Source: Algibacter sp. L1A34
GTDB taxonomy: Bacteria; Bacteroidota; Bacteroidia; Flavobacteriales; Flavobacteriaceae
NCBI RefSeq assembly: GCF_009796805.1
Contig: NZ_CP047029.1
Coordinates: 4,106,001-4,170,000 of the forward strand
Reading direction: 5' to 3'
DNA length: 64,000 nt
A model generated the notes under the pieces. The model did no database searches. It was not told the origin of the DNA and was given only the letters and a program-made list of their open reading frames with translations. Both the position numbers and the translations under genes were made by a program. Positions 26,368 to 35,190 of the stretch are shown here, one piece after another. Positions within the stretch are counted from its first letter, which is position 1. Each line of letters begins with the position of its first letter.

Positions 26368-28583
26368 TTTAAATTGATTTTTAATTTAGAACCTTTTATT
26401 AAATCTGAATGGTTTATAAAGTAGCTTTTATGCGTTTTACCATCGAGTTGAATATTATTTATAACACCATTCTTAATCCCTTCTTTTTCAATAACCAAGG
26501 TTTCCCCTTTATAGTAATTAGAATCTAATGTAATAGTGATTTTATCGAAAACAGGTGTAGATATCGTGTAAATAGGCTCTCCTGGAGATACTGGGTAAAT
26601 CCCCATCATGCTATAAATTAACCAGGCAGACATAGTACCTGTATCATCATTACCAGGAAGGCCAGCGGGTTTGTTTTGGAAATATTTTTCCATTAATTCA
26701 TTTACCATTTTCTGAGTACGCCATTCTTCACCTCTAACATAATTAAACAAGTATGGATAAGCAATATCTGGCTCGTTAGCCATATCGAATTGGTTTGTGC
26801 TAAATACTTTTTGAAGCTGATTACTAAATGCTTTTTGTCCGCCCATTAATTTCATTAATCCTTTTATATCATGCGAAACCATAAACGCATATTGCCAAGC
26901 ATTTCCTTCTATAAAACCAATATTTTTAGTGAAATTTGCTCCAGCTAAAGGGTCGAAAGGTTCATACCAAGAACCATCTGCATTTCGCGGACGTAAAAGT
27001 TTTAGGTTCTTATCAAATAAAGATCGGTAAGAAATAGAACGTTTAGAGAACCGTTTATAATCTTCTTTTTTACCCAATGATTTTGCTAGTAATGCTATAG
27101 AAAAATCTGTAGCATTATATTCTTGAGTTGTAGATACAGAACCAATTTGTTGGCTTGTTAAATAACCTTTTTCTATATAAGGTTTAATACCAGGGCGCAA
27201 CGGATTATTTTCTAAAGCATCGGCACTTTTCACCATCGCTTCGTATGCTTTTTCAACATCAAAATCGGTGATGCCTTTTAAGTAGGTATCGGTTAGAATT
27301 ATACCTGCAGGATCACCAACCATTGTTGTGGTTTCAGTAGCATTTAGTTCCCATTTTGGAAGCCAACCACTTTCGTCATAAATATCAAGCATACTTTTAA
27401 CCATATCCGATTGTTGCTTCGGATACACCAAAGACATCAACGCATGCAGGTTTCTATACGTATCCCAAAAAGAAAACACAGTAAAACGAGTATTCTCAGT
27501 TTTTAATGTTTCTCGAGTTGACATTTTTGGATATTCACCATTAAAATCGTTAAGAATATTAGGATGAATTAAGGTGTGATATAATGCTGTATAAAATATG
27601 GTTTTATCATCTAGAGTACCGCCTTCGACTTTAATTTTAGATAGCTGCTTTTCCCAATTAGACTCACTTTGTTTCTGTAAATCTTCAAAAGTAAATTCTT
27701 GCGTTTCCTTTTCTAAATTATCTCTGGCATTCTCTATACTTACGTACGATACGCCTATTTTCACTTCTACTTGTGTGGGTTTATCAAAATTGTAACTAAA
27801 ATAACTTCCAATACTATCACCTAAAACTTCCTTACGGTAGCCTTCCATTATTCTTGGTTTCCCATTATAAGGCATCCATTCTGCTTCGGCTCCTTTATAT
27901 TTACGCGGTGTTTTCCAAACGCCAAAAGATTCTGCAGGTTTACTAAATTTTGCAACAAAATAAACAGGATAAGCTTCCTCTGGTTTATAATAACAAAACG
28001 ATCCTACAGTTCTAATACCTTCAACTTCTGTTGGTGATACAATTTTAATGGCCGCGCCTTCTTCATTGGTTAACCCTAATCCAAGATTCAATAATATATT
28101 CGATTTACCTTTAGGAAATGTATATCTAGAGATACCTGTTCTAGTGGTAGCCGTTGTTTCTACTTTAATTTTATACCTAGTTAAAACATTAGAATAGTAA
28201 CCAGCTTTGGCTATTTCGTTTGTATATGCACTCCCGTATTTTAAATAATTTGTTTCTAGTTCACCAGTAGTTGGCATCAATAAAATAACACCCAAATCTG
28301 GACAACCCACTCCACTTAAATTAACATGAGAATATCCTGTTAAAAATGTGTTCTCATTTACGTAGGGATTAGACAACCATCTGCTATCTTTTTCTAAAGT
28401 GTTTTGTTTTCCCGCAACATTAAAAGGCGATACACTTACCATACCTCTTGGCGCAATAGCTCCAGGATTTGTAGCACCAAAATTTGATGTTCCTATAAAC
28501 GGATTAACAAATTTTGTAAACTCTTGTGCTTCTAAAATAAAAACATTGATTAAAATCGATATTATAAGAAGTTTGTTTTTCAT
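26364..28583 (-). CDS. GH92 calcium-dependent alpha-mannosidase
   Basis: Exo-alpha-mannosidase of 739 residues with a Sec signal peptide (about 1-19, ILEAQ). Family marks are FVNPFIGTSNFGATNPGA (from 25), GYSHVNLSGVGCPD, FSFWDTYRNLHALMSLV, IEGNAWQYAF (with the probable catalytic Glu) and GNDDTGTMSAW (644-654). GH92 enzymes remove alpha-1,2, 1,3, 1,4 or 1,6 mannose from N-glycans. This copy diverges from the two GH92 genes upstream: GNDDTGTMSAW instead of GNEDCGQMS(S/A)W, and GEEWRTQ in place of the GNEPSHH region. It therefore probably has a different linkage preference. It is 135 bp downstream of the glycosylasparaginase, the widest gap in this operon, and overlaps the PNGase gene by 4 bp. 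Confidence 0.93.
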   Translation of the reverse strand: MKNKLLIISILINVFILEAQEFTKFVNPFIGTSNFGATNPGAIAPRGMVSVSPFNVAGKQNTLEKDSRWLSNPYVNENTFLTGYSHVNLSGVGCPDLGVILLMPTTGELETNYLKYGSAYTNEIAKAGYYSNVLTRYKIKVETTATTRTGISRYTFPKGKSNILLNLGLGLTNEEGAAIKIVSPTEVEGIRTVGSFCYYKPEEAYPVYFVAKFSKPAESFGVWKTPRKYKGAEAEWMPYNGKPRIMEGYRKEVLGDSIGSYFSYNFDKPTQVEVKIGVSYVSIENARDNLEKETQEFTFEDLQKQSESNWEKQLSKIKVEGGTLDDKTIFYTALYHTLIHPNILNDFNGEYPKMSTRETLKTENTRFTVFSFWDTYRNLHALMSLVYPKQQSDMVKSMLDIYDESGWLPKWELNATETTTMVGDPAGIILTDTYLKGITDFDVEKAYEAMVKSADALENNPLRPGIKPYIEKGYLTSQQIGSVSTTQEYNATDFSIALLAKSLGKKEDYKRFSKRSISYRSLFDKNLKLLRPRNADGSWYEPFDPLAGANFTKNIGFIEGNAWQYAFMVSHDIKGLMKLMGGQKAFSNQLQKVFSTNQFDMANEPDIAYPYLFNYVRGEEWRTQKMVNELMEKYFQNKPAGLPGNDDTGTMSAWLIYSMMGIYPVSPGEPIYTISTPVFDKITITLDSNYYKGETLVIEKEGIKNGVINNIQLDGKTHKSYFINHSDLIKGSKLKINLK

Positions 28584-28718
28584 AAGAAATTAATGTTATC
28601 AGTATTTTTGGATAAGTTTACTTTTAAATATCTTCTTGATTCCGAATTACCAAAAATAAAAAAACCTCTCAATTCCATTTCATCATTGGAAGTAAAAGGT
28701 CTTTTAATTTCTATGTAT

Positions 28719-29738
28719 TTAATCTTTCCAAGTCATCTTAAAGTCTGGCTTTTCCATTCTATTCCCATTCTCACCATCACAAATGGCAAAATTAAAACCA
28801 CCACGTAAACTATAACCACCGTATTCACCTTGCTTATTTACCGCAATAAAACCAACCTGAAGATAAGGCATGTCTTTATGGTTTTTGTGCTTATTGTAAA
28901 TACGCTCTACAATAATTTTACAAGCTTCGTTTGGCGATTTTCCTTGGCGCATTAATTCTACAACCATAGCGCTCCCTGCTGTTCTAATTACAGCTTCTCC
29001 CAAACCTGTAGCTGCTGCTCCACCAACCTCATTATCTAAAAACAAACCTGCACCAATTATGGGAGAATCGCCAACGCGACCATGCATTTTCCATGCTGCG
29101 CCACTCGTTGTACAACCTCCAGATAAATTACCATCGGCATCAATAATTAGCATACTTATGGTATCGTGATTTTCTATATTTATTACGGGTTGGTATTTAG
29201 ATTTCTCTAACCAGTTTTTCCAAGCTTTTTCAGATTCGGCCGTCAATAAATTTTCCTTTTTAAAACCTTGAGCTAATGCAAAATCTTGAGCGCCTTTACC
29301 GGTAAGCATAACATGCGGTGTTTCTTCTAGAACTTTTCTAGCCACCGAAATAGGATGTTTTATGTCTTGCAAAAAAGATACCGATCCACAATCGCTATTT
29401 TGATCCATAATACAAGCATCTAGCGTTACTTTGCCTTCTCTATCAGGAAGACCTCCATAACCAACGCTTCTTACTTTTGGATCTGCTTCAGATATTTTTA
29501 AACCTGTTTCAATCGCAGAGATTCCAGAATTACCTATTTTCAAAGCATTCCAAGCAGCTTCATTTGCTGCCAAACCATGGTTCCAAGTAGAAATTATTAC
29601 TGGTTTTTTAACCGGCTTTAATGGTATTGTTTTATTTGCTGAAATAGCTTCGGCTGCTTGAGCCCCACAAGCACTAAATGCGCTAAGAGCAACAGAACCT
29701 AATGCTGCCTTTTTTATAAATTTTCTTCTACTTGACAT
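28719..29738 (-). CDS. Glycosylasparaginase (N4-(beta-GlcNAc)-L-asparaginase)
   Basis: N-terminal-nucleophile hydrolase that cleaves the amide bond of GlcNAc-Asn. The protein has 339 residues. The N-terminus is twin-arginine-like (SRRKFIK) with a possible lipobox (FSAC), which implies a periplasmic location. The self-processing site is NHD|T, with nucleophile Thr193 after Asp192. GRVGDSPIIGAG carries substrate-binding Arg221 and Asp224, and GGAAATGLGE closes the pocket. VGYGGLPDREGKVTLDACIMD is the usual N-terminal signature. Length and motifs match the Flavobacterium enzyme, whose precursor is also cut into alpha and beta chains. It is 13 bp downstream of a GH92 gene. With PNGase F two genes away, the operon has two ways to attack the GlcNAc-Asn linkage. 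Confidence 0.93.
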   Translation of the reverse strand: MSSRRKFIKKAALGSVALSAFSACGAQAAEAISANKTIPLKPVKKPVIISTWNHGLAANEAAWNALKIGNSGISAIETGLKISEADPKVRSVGYGGLPDREGKVTLDACIMDQNSDCGSVSFLQDIKHPISVARKVLEETPHVMLTGKGAQDFALAQGFKKENLLTAESEKAWKNWLEKSKYQPVINIENHDTISMLIIDADGNLSGGCTTSGAAWKMHGRVGDSPIIGAGLFLDNEVGGAAATGLGEAVIRTAGSAMVVELMRQGKSPNEACKIIVERIYNKHKNHKDMPYLQVGFIAVNKQGEYGGYSLRGGFNFAICDGENGNRMEKPDFKMTWKD

Positions 29739-29751
29739 AAAATGATAATCG

Positions 29752-31998
29752 TTAATTAAACACTTTTGATGATGGAGCCATTAGGAATTGATTGTCCTTA
29801 TTTGGCTCACTTCCCATAACAAAAACTAAGTTACCACCTTCCATAATATTTTTGTGAGTAATATAACTTTGATTTATGGATTTCCCGTTAAGTGTTATAG
29901 ATTGAATATATTTATTAGTCTCACTATTATTGTTAGCCGAAACTGTAAATGTGTTTCCATTCTCTAAATGAATTGTCGCCTTATCAAATAATGGCGATCC
30001 AAAACTATAAACACCTTGAGCTGGGTTTACTGGATAAAAACCTAAACTACTAAAGATGTACCAGGATGACATTTGTCCGCAATCTTCATTTCCACAATGT
30101 CCGTTAGGTGCATTTTTATACTGTGTTTGTAAAATTTCTCTAACTTTTTCTTGTGTTTTCCATGGCTTGCCAATGTAGTTGTATAAATACCCAACATGGT
30201 GGCTTGGTTCGTTTCCGTGTGCATATTGGCCAATCATTCCTGTGCTAAATATAGGTAGTTTATCTTCAGCTAAAGGATAATAAGAAAACATAGAATCTAA
30301 TTTTTTCTCAAAAGCTTTTTCTCTTCCTATGGTATCAATTAATGTTTCTATATCCTGTGGCACCGACCAAACGTATTGCCAAGCATTACTTTCGCAAAAA
30401 TAAGGTGTGTATTCCTTTGGAATAAAATGTTCAATAAATTTACCGTTTTTATATTTTGGTCGCATAAATGTACTAGAAGAATCGTATATATTTTTCCAGT
30501 AATTAGCACGTTCAGAAAAATATTTATAATCCTCATCTTTTCCTAAATCTTTAGCAAATTGAGCAATACACCAATCATCATAAGCATATTCTAATGTTTT
30601 TGATACCGACCAATTTTCATGATCTTCATCAATAGGAACAAAACCATATTTCATGTAATCATCAATTTGCCGTGTATTATCCATGGCGCTTTTTTTACAA
30701 GCTTCAAAAGCTAATTCGACATTAAAATCTTCGATCCCTTTAAAATAAGCATCTACAATTACGGGAACGGCGTGATAACCAATCATCATATTAGTTTCAT
30801 TACCTTGCATAGACCAAACGGGCAATAACCCTGTTTCATTATAATGTGCTAATAAAGAATTCACCATACTAGATACACGTTTTGGGTGTAAAATAGTATG
30901 TAAAGGATGTGCTGCGCGATAGGTATCCCACAAAGAAAAAGTATCATATCTATCGTAACCTTTAGCGTTCATTATGGTATCATTCGCACCTTTATAGTCG
31001 CCATTTAAATCACTTAATAAAGTAGGAGCTAACATAGATTGGTACAACATAGTATAGAAAATAGTTTTCTTTTCCACATCGTCCGTTTCAATCTTTATTT
31101 TCTGTAATTGGTTATTCCAAATACTATCGGCTTTGCTTTTATATGTTTCAAAATTAAAATCTGGTGCTTCTGTCGAAATCGATTTGTAAGCACCATCAAT
31201 ACTACCTGTTGATAATCCTGTTTTTAAAACTATCTTCTCGTTTTCCGAAGTACTAAAATCAAGAATAAGTTTTGTATTCACACCTTTTACAGGAGAAATA
31301 ACTTTTTCATCATTACTTAATAAAGTGTAAGATTTAAATGGTTTTGAAAGATTGATAACAAAATACAAACGCTGATCTCTAGCCCAACCTTTGGACATTC
31401 TATAGCCTTCAATAGTTGTATCATCAACGATATTAAAGTATGTTTCTGTTGGCTTATCCCAATTTAAAGAATAACCTAAATCAATATGAATTTGTGATAA
31501 GCTATCCTTTGGAAATGTATATTGGTGAATACCTGTTCGCCTTGTTGCCGTAACCTCAGCTTTTATACCAAAATCGGATAACATCACGCTATAATAACCT
31601 GGTGAAGCCGTTTCTTCTTCATGCGAAAAACTAGAAAATGGTTTAAAATTATTGTCTTTTATTTTTTCTGAGAATCGACTATTGGTTGGCATTACAAGAA
31701 TATCGTACATATCTCCCGCTCCTGTTCCGCTAAGGTGCGTATGCGAAAAACCAGAAATTATAGAATCTTGATAAAAATAACCCGAAATTCTATCCCAACC
31801 AGGAATACCATGATCTGGACTTAATTGCACCATACCAAAAGGAACCGTAGCACCAGGATATGTATTACCTGGCCCATCGGTTCCTATAAATGTATTTACA
31901 AAAGAAGTTAGTGCTATTGGTTTTGTTTCGTCTTGTTTTTCTTTTTTGCAGGCATAAAAACAAGCAATTAATAAAACTAAATAAACACTTTTGTTCAT
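29752..31998 (-). CDS. GH92 calcium-dependent alpha-mannosidase lipoprotein
   Basis: GH92 of 748 residues with an SPII signal (FYAC, about Cys16). Marks are FVNTFIGTDGPGNTYPGATVPFG, FSHTHLSGTGAGD, FSLWDTYRAAHPLHTIL, CESNAWQYVWSVPQD, QYAHGNEPSHHVGYLYNYIG and GNEDCGQMSSW (636-646). It acts on alpha-mannose at the termini of high-mannose or trimmed N-glycans. The sequence is close to the frameshifted GH92 at 37095-39349 and more distant from the one at 26364-28583, so this locus carries at least two GH92 subtypes. It lies 6 bp downstream of the GHL10-like gene. The lipoprotein anchor suggests the inner face of the outer membrane or the cell surface. Confidence 0.94.
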   Translation of the reverse strand: MNKSVYLVLLIACFYACKKEKQDETKPIALTSFVNTFIGTDGPGNTYPGATVPFGMVQLSPDHGIPGWDRISGYFYQDSIISGFSHTHLSGTGAGDMYDILVMPTNSRFSEKIKDNNFKPFSSFSHEEETASPGYYSVMLSDFGIKAEVTATRRTGIHQYTFPKDSLSQIHIDLGYSLNWDKPTETYFNIVDDTTIEGYRMSKGWARDQRLYFVINLSKPFKSYTLLSNDEKVISPVKGVNTKLILDFSTSENEKIVLKTGLSTGSIDGAYKSISTEAPDFNFETYKSKADSIWNNQLQKIKIETDDVEKKTIFYTMLYQSMLAPTLLSDLNGDYKGANDTIMNAKGYDRYDTFSLWDTYRAAHPLHTILHPKRVSSMVNSLLAHYNETGLLPVWSMQGNETNMMIGYHAVPVIVDAYFKGIEDFNVELAFEACKKSAMDNTRQIDDYMKYGFVPIDEDHENWSVSKTLEYAYDDWCIAQFAKDLGKDEDYKYFSERANYWKNIYDSSSTFMRPKYKNGKFIEHFIPKEYTPYFCESNAWQYVWSVPQDIETLIDTIGREKAFEKKLDSMFSYYPLAEDKLPIFSTGMIGQYAHGNEPSHHVGYLYNYIGKPWKTQEKVREILQTQYKNAPNGHCGNEDCGQMSSWYIFSSLGFYPVNPAQGVYSFGSPLFDKATIHLENGNTFTVSANNNSETNKYIQSITLNGKSINQSYITHKNIMEGGNLVFVMGSEPNKDNQFLMAPSSKVFN

Positions 31999-32004
31999 GA
32001 TAAT

Positions 32005-33120
32005 TTATTCTTTTGAATTTTTAATAATTTCGAATTGTTCTTCCGTCATACTGTAATCATCGAAAAACGCAACACCCGCAGCACCGTTATCTTTAGCTAA
32101 TTGAATAGCGTCTTTTAAATCGGCATTACTTAATTTTGGCGTATACAAACCTGTGTGTAATTCTGTTGGTCTGCCTTCTAAATCTTCAACACCTTGTTTC
32201 GTAGCATAACCAATCCAATCTAATTCTTCATTATAGAAGTTATAATAAATCATAGGTAAAACCATATCTACATTCCATTTATCCCAACGTTGGCGCACCA
32301 TATGGTCTGCCATTTCAGGGTAAGGAAATACGGCTGCACTTAATTTTTTATTGTGATTGTGTACAATAGTATACGCTTCGTTTACTAAAGATTTTATTTC
32401 GTTTAAACGGAAATTTTTCCACTCAATATCTATTGCAGGATTTTTCATTTTCCTTGGATCTTTATGATGAAGTGCTATAAACTTCTCGACACTAGCATCA
32501 GAATAATCGAAATCGTAATCCGCCATTTCATCTTCTTGTTCTAAATTATATTTAGGAAGTAAACCAATTGGTAAATACACATCTGGATAACGTATATAAT
32601 CTAAATGGACACTGGCAACACCTTCAACTTCAGCCAAACCTTCAACTAAACTTAAAATGTGTTTTCTAGCATCTGGATGACTTGGTGATAACCATTGATA
32701 ATAACCAACATAAGGTCTATCTTCTTTAACAAAACAAGACTTTCCGCTTCTGCTTACCATATACCATTCTGGATGTTGTTGAGCTATAGAATCTCCAGGT
32801 CTATTGGTTGTAAACATCCAAGCATGAACCTCTAAACCCTCTTTTGTTGCTATAGGTGTTAACCTTTTTAAAAGTTTTGGATCGGCACCTGTGTTTAATA
32901 AAACAGCATCGAAACCATTATTTTTTAATTTTTTGAAATGTGCTGTATATGCAGAATCAGATTTTTTATTTCCTACACTCATCCAGCTCCAATATTTGAA
33001 TTTTGCTGGAGCTTCAACAGTTGCGGTTTTAGTTTCGCTTGCCGTTGCAGTTTTTGCTGTTTTGTCGCAAGATACTACACTTAATAGTAGGCTTAAAAAT
33101 GCTATTTTTAATACGTTCAT
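32005..33120 (-). CDS. GHL10-like TIM-barrel lipoprotein, putative glycosidase
   Basis: Protein of 371 residues with an SPII signal (SVVSC, about Cys19) and a Thr/Ala/Lys-rich linker (about 22-42). The rest reads as one TIM barrel: FKYWSWMSVG, LKNNGFDAVLLNTG, LEVHAWMFTTNRPGD, VASVHLDYIRYPDVYLP, KLSAAVFPYPE, DMVLPMIYYNFYNEE, ELHTGLYTPK, and GAAGVAFFDDYSM. The HLDYIRYP and DMVLPM(I/A)YY signatures are those of the glycosyl hydrolase-like 10 (GHL10/DUF187) superfamily. I cannot assign a characterised activity. It sits between a CBM9-like protein and a GH92 in an operon dedicated to N-glycans, so it may be an unrecognised endo- or exo-glycosidase of that pathway. Asp in HLDYIRYP and the Asp pair in FFDDY are candidate catalytic acids. 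Confidence 0.75.
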   Translation of the reverse strand: MNVLKIAFLSLLLSVVSCDKTAKTATASETKTATVEAPAKFKYWSWMSVGNKKSDSAYTAHFKKLKNNGFDAVLLNTGADPKLLKRLTPIATKEGLEVHAWMFTTNRPGDSIAQQHPEWYMVSRSGKSCFVKEDRPYVGYYQWLSPSHPDARKHILSLVEGLAEVEGVASVHLDYIRYPDVYLPIGLLPKYNLEQEDEMADYDFDYSDASVEKFIALHHKDPRKMKNPAIDIEWKNFRLNEIKSLVNEAYTIVHNHNKKLSAAVFPYPEMADHMVRQRWDKWNVDMVLPMIYYNFYNEELDWIGYATKQGVEDLEGRPTELHTGLYTPKLSNADLKDAIQLAKDNGAAGVAFFDDYSMTEEQFEIIKNSKE

Positions 33121-33126
33121 GAGTTA

Positions 33127-34197
33127 TTATTTTGATATAAATTTTCCATCTTCTGTAACGGTGAGTACCTTATTAGTGAACGGGCTTTTAACTGAAATAT
33201 TCCATCCGGTACTGTGCATTTCTAAAGTTGGTGTTATTAATTTTTCGTCTATTTTTATTTCTGAAGTCGTTAATTCTTCTATTGAAGTAAAATAGGTTTG
33301 ATTTTTTTTGAAATGTGCGGTTTGTACGCGATACATTTTATACAATTCCCTTTTTAGTTTATCATCTTGAGGAATGGTAAAAGTATTTTCTGTTTTTGGT
33401 GTTTCCGAAGAAAATAAAACATAAGCCCATTTTTCGGGTTCGTGCATGTTTATAACACCCATTGGCGACCAAACCCAGTTGTATTCGTGCAACAATTTGC
33501 CGTTAGCATCTTTTTTTCTTTCGTATTTACCATCGGTAATTTGATGATCCCAATTGACTCTAGAAAAATTGACACGCCAAAATTGATCGGTAGGTACGTT
33601 TTTATGAAAGTAACCTGTTTTATAAGCTGCCCAAGGAATAGCAACTTCTAGAACCCAACCTTTGTCGACATCGTTTGGGTTATTGAGTGTACCATTAACT
33701 TTTACAGCCGATTTTAATCCGGTAATATTCCAGTCGTTCAATACTACATTGCTGTTTCTGTAAGGTTTGCTTACAAATAAATCCCATGCGGTGTTTAATG
33801 CGTTTATTTCAAGTTCATAGTAATTATGTGTATCTCCTGTTGGATCTACAAAAATTTCAAAATCATTATTATGAAAAATAATTGCATCGCGTTTAGTAAT
33901 ATCTCCCCAAACATGTGGCTCTTCCATTTTGGCTAACACATAAAAATAGGTGTCGTCCCACAGCATTTTAACTTCCGTTTTATACTTGGGATGTTTTTTG
34001 CCTTCAATATCAATAAAAGGATTAGTCCAAGATACTTTACTCCAAGCTACATCATGATCTTCACCATCTATAATAATTTTTTCTGAAGTTTTATAAGCGG
34101 TATATGTTTGTGGAATAATATCTGCTTTTTCCTGTGCACAGCTAATAGCCGATATGCTACATAATAGTACCCATAAAAATTTCACCTTAACCTGCAT
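33127..34197 (-). CDS. CBM9-like carbohydrate-binding lipoprotein
   Basis: Protein of 356 residues with an SPII signal (ISAISC, about Cys20). Residues about 30-250 read as a family 9 carbohydrate-binding module: KIIIDGEDHDVAWSKVSW, EVKMLWDDTYFYVLAKMEEP, HNNDFEIFVDPTGDTHNYYELEIN, WVLEVAIPWAAY and FWRVNFSRVNW. No catalytic domain is evident; the C-terminal 100 residues (KLKRELYKMYRVQTAHFKKN) look helical. CBM9 modules normally bind glycan reducing ends, and free-standing versions occur in flavobacterial PULs without a known role. It lies 6 bp upstream of the GHL10-like gene and 10 bp downstream of GH130. A glycan-capture role for released N-glycans is inference. Confidence 0.78.
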   Translation of the reverse strand: MQVKVKFLWVLLCSISAISCAQEKADIIPQTYTAYKTSEKIIIDGEDHDVAWSKVSWTNPFIDIEGKKHPKYKTEVKMLWDDTYFYVLAKMEEPHVWGDITKRDAIIFHNNDFEIFVDPTGDTHNYYELEINALNTAWDLFVSKPYRNSNVVLNDWNITGLKSAVKVNGTLNNPNDVDKGWVLEVAIPWAAYKTGYFHKNVPTDQFWRVNFSRVNWDHQITDGKYERKKDANGKLLHEYNWVWSPMGVINMHEPEKWAYVLFSSETPKTENTFTIPQDDKLKRELYKMYRVQTAHFKKNQTYFTSIEELTTSEIKIDEKLITPTLEMHSTGWNISVKSPFTNKVLTVTEDGKFISK

Positions 34198-34207
34198 GCA
34201 TTTTATT

Positions 34208-35173
34208 TTATAAACTATTATTTTTTGTAAACTCTATAACCTCGCTAAGTTTACCAAACGCTAAAGCTACAACAGTATCTGCTGCACCATAATAAACGGC
34301 TAATTTATCTTCTTGAACATCATGTAAAGCAGCACATGGGAATACCACGTTTGGCACATCTCCAATTTGCTCGTAAGGTTCTGCTGGACCTAATAAATAA
34401 GGTTGTGTTCTATATTTAACTTTATCGGGTTCGTTTTCATCTAAAAGCGCAGAGCCCATAGCATATCTAAATCCATTACACGTATTGATAACACCATGAT
34501 ATAGCATTAACCAACCTTCATCTGTTAGAATGGGTATTGGTCCTGCTCCAATTTTTGTGCATTGCCAAGCGCTATCCTCAAAGTTAGACGCCTTCATAAC
34601 ACAACGATGTTCTCCCCAATATTTCATATCTGGACTATAACTTATATAAATATCACCAAAAGGAGTATGACCATTATCACTTGGCCTGCTTAACATAGCA
34701 TATTTACCGTTTATTTTCTTCGGAAACAAAACACCATTTCTGTTGAAAGGTAAAAAAGCATTTTCACATTGAAAAAACTCTTTAAAATCGAAAGTATATC
34801 CAATACCAATTGTTGGACCATTATACCCATTACACCAGGTAATCCAATAACGATCTTCTATAAAAACAACACGAGGGTCGTACTTATAATCAGAATCTAT
34901 CATTTCGGTATTTCCAGCCTGCATTTTAATAGGCTCATGTTCTATATCCCAATTGATACCATCTTTACTAAAACCTGCAAAAATATTCATTTGTACGGCT
35001 TTATTATCACAACGAAAAACACCAGCAAAGCCATCTTCAAATGGAACTACTGCACTGTTAAAAATACTATTAGACGACGGGATAGCATATCTATCTATAA
35101 TAGGGTTTTCGCTATAGCGCCACATAACATCGTTACTGTTACTTGGTTTATCTTGCCAAGGTATTTGCTTCAT
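34208..35173 (-). CDS. GH130 beta-mannoside phosphorylase (Man-beta-1,4-GlcNAc type)
   Basis: Phosphorolytic enzyme of 321 residues with no signal peptide, so cytoplasmic. The five-bladed propeller marks are [25 protein letters not shown] (general acid Asp99), [57 protein letters not shown] and VPNVVFPCA. The layout matches the GH130 group that includes the N-glycan enzymes BT1033 and Uhgb_MP, which phosphorolyse Man-beta-1,4-GlcNAc to mannose-1-phosphate and GlcNAc. Its position beside GH92, PNGase and a symporter supports that reading over mannan degradation. A purely hydrolytic GH130 is not excluded. It lies 17 bp downstream of the symporter gene. Confidence 0.88.
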   Translation of the reverse strand: MKQIPWQDKPSNSNDVMWRYSENPIIDRYAIPSSNSIFNSAVVPFEDGFAGVFRCDNKAVQMNIFAGFSKDGINWDIEHEPIKMQAGNTEMIDSDYKYDPRVVFIEDRYWITWCNGYNGPTIGIGYTFDFKEFFQCENAFLPFNRNGVLFPKKINGKYAMLSRPSDNGHTPFGDIYISYSPDMKYWGEHRCVMKASNFEDSAWQCTKIGAGPIPILTDEGWLMLYHGVINTCNGFRYAMGSALLDENEPDKVKYRTQPYLLGPAEPYEQIGDVPNVVFPCAALHDVQEDKLAVYYGAADTVVALAFGKLSEVIEFTKNNSL

Positions 35174-35190
35174 TCTTATTAATTTTTGAA

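Noticed and set aside
28593-28808. Plus-strand open frames opposite the GH92/asparaginase genes, and similar antisense frames elsewhere
   Set aside because: They lie opposite well-supported genes, lack domains and have atypical composition; they are antisense shadows.
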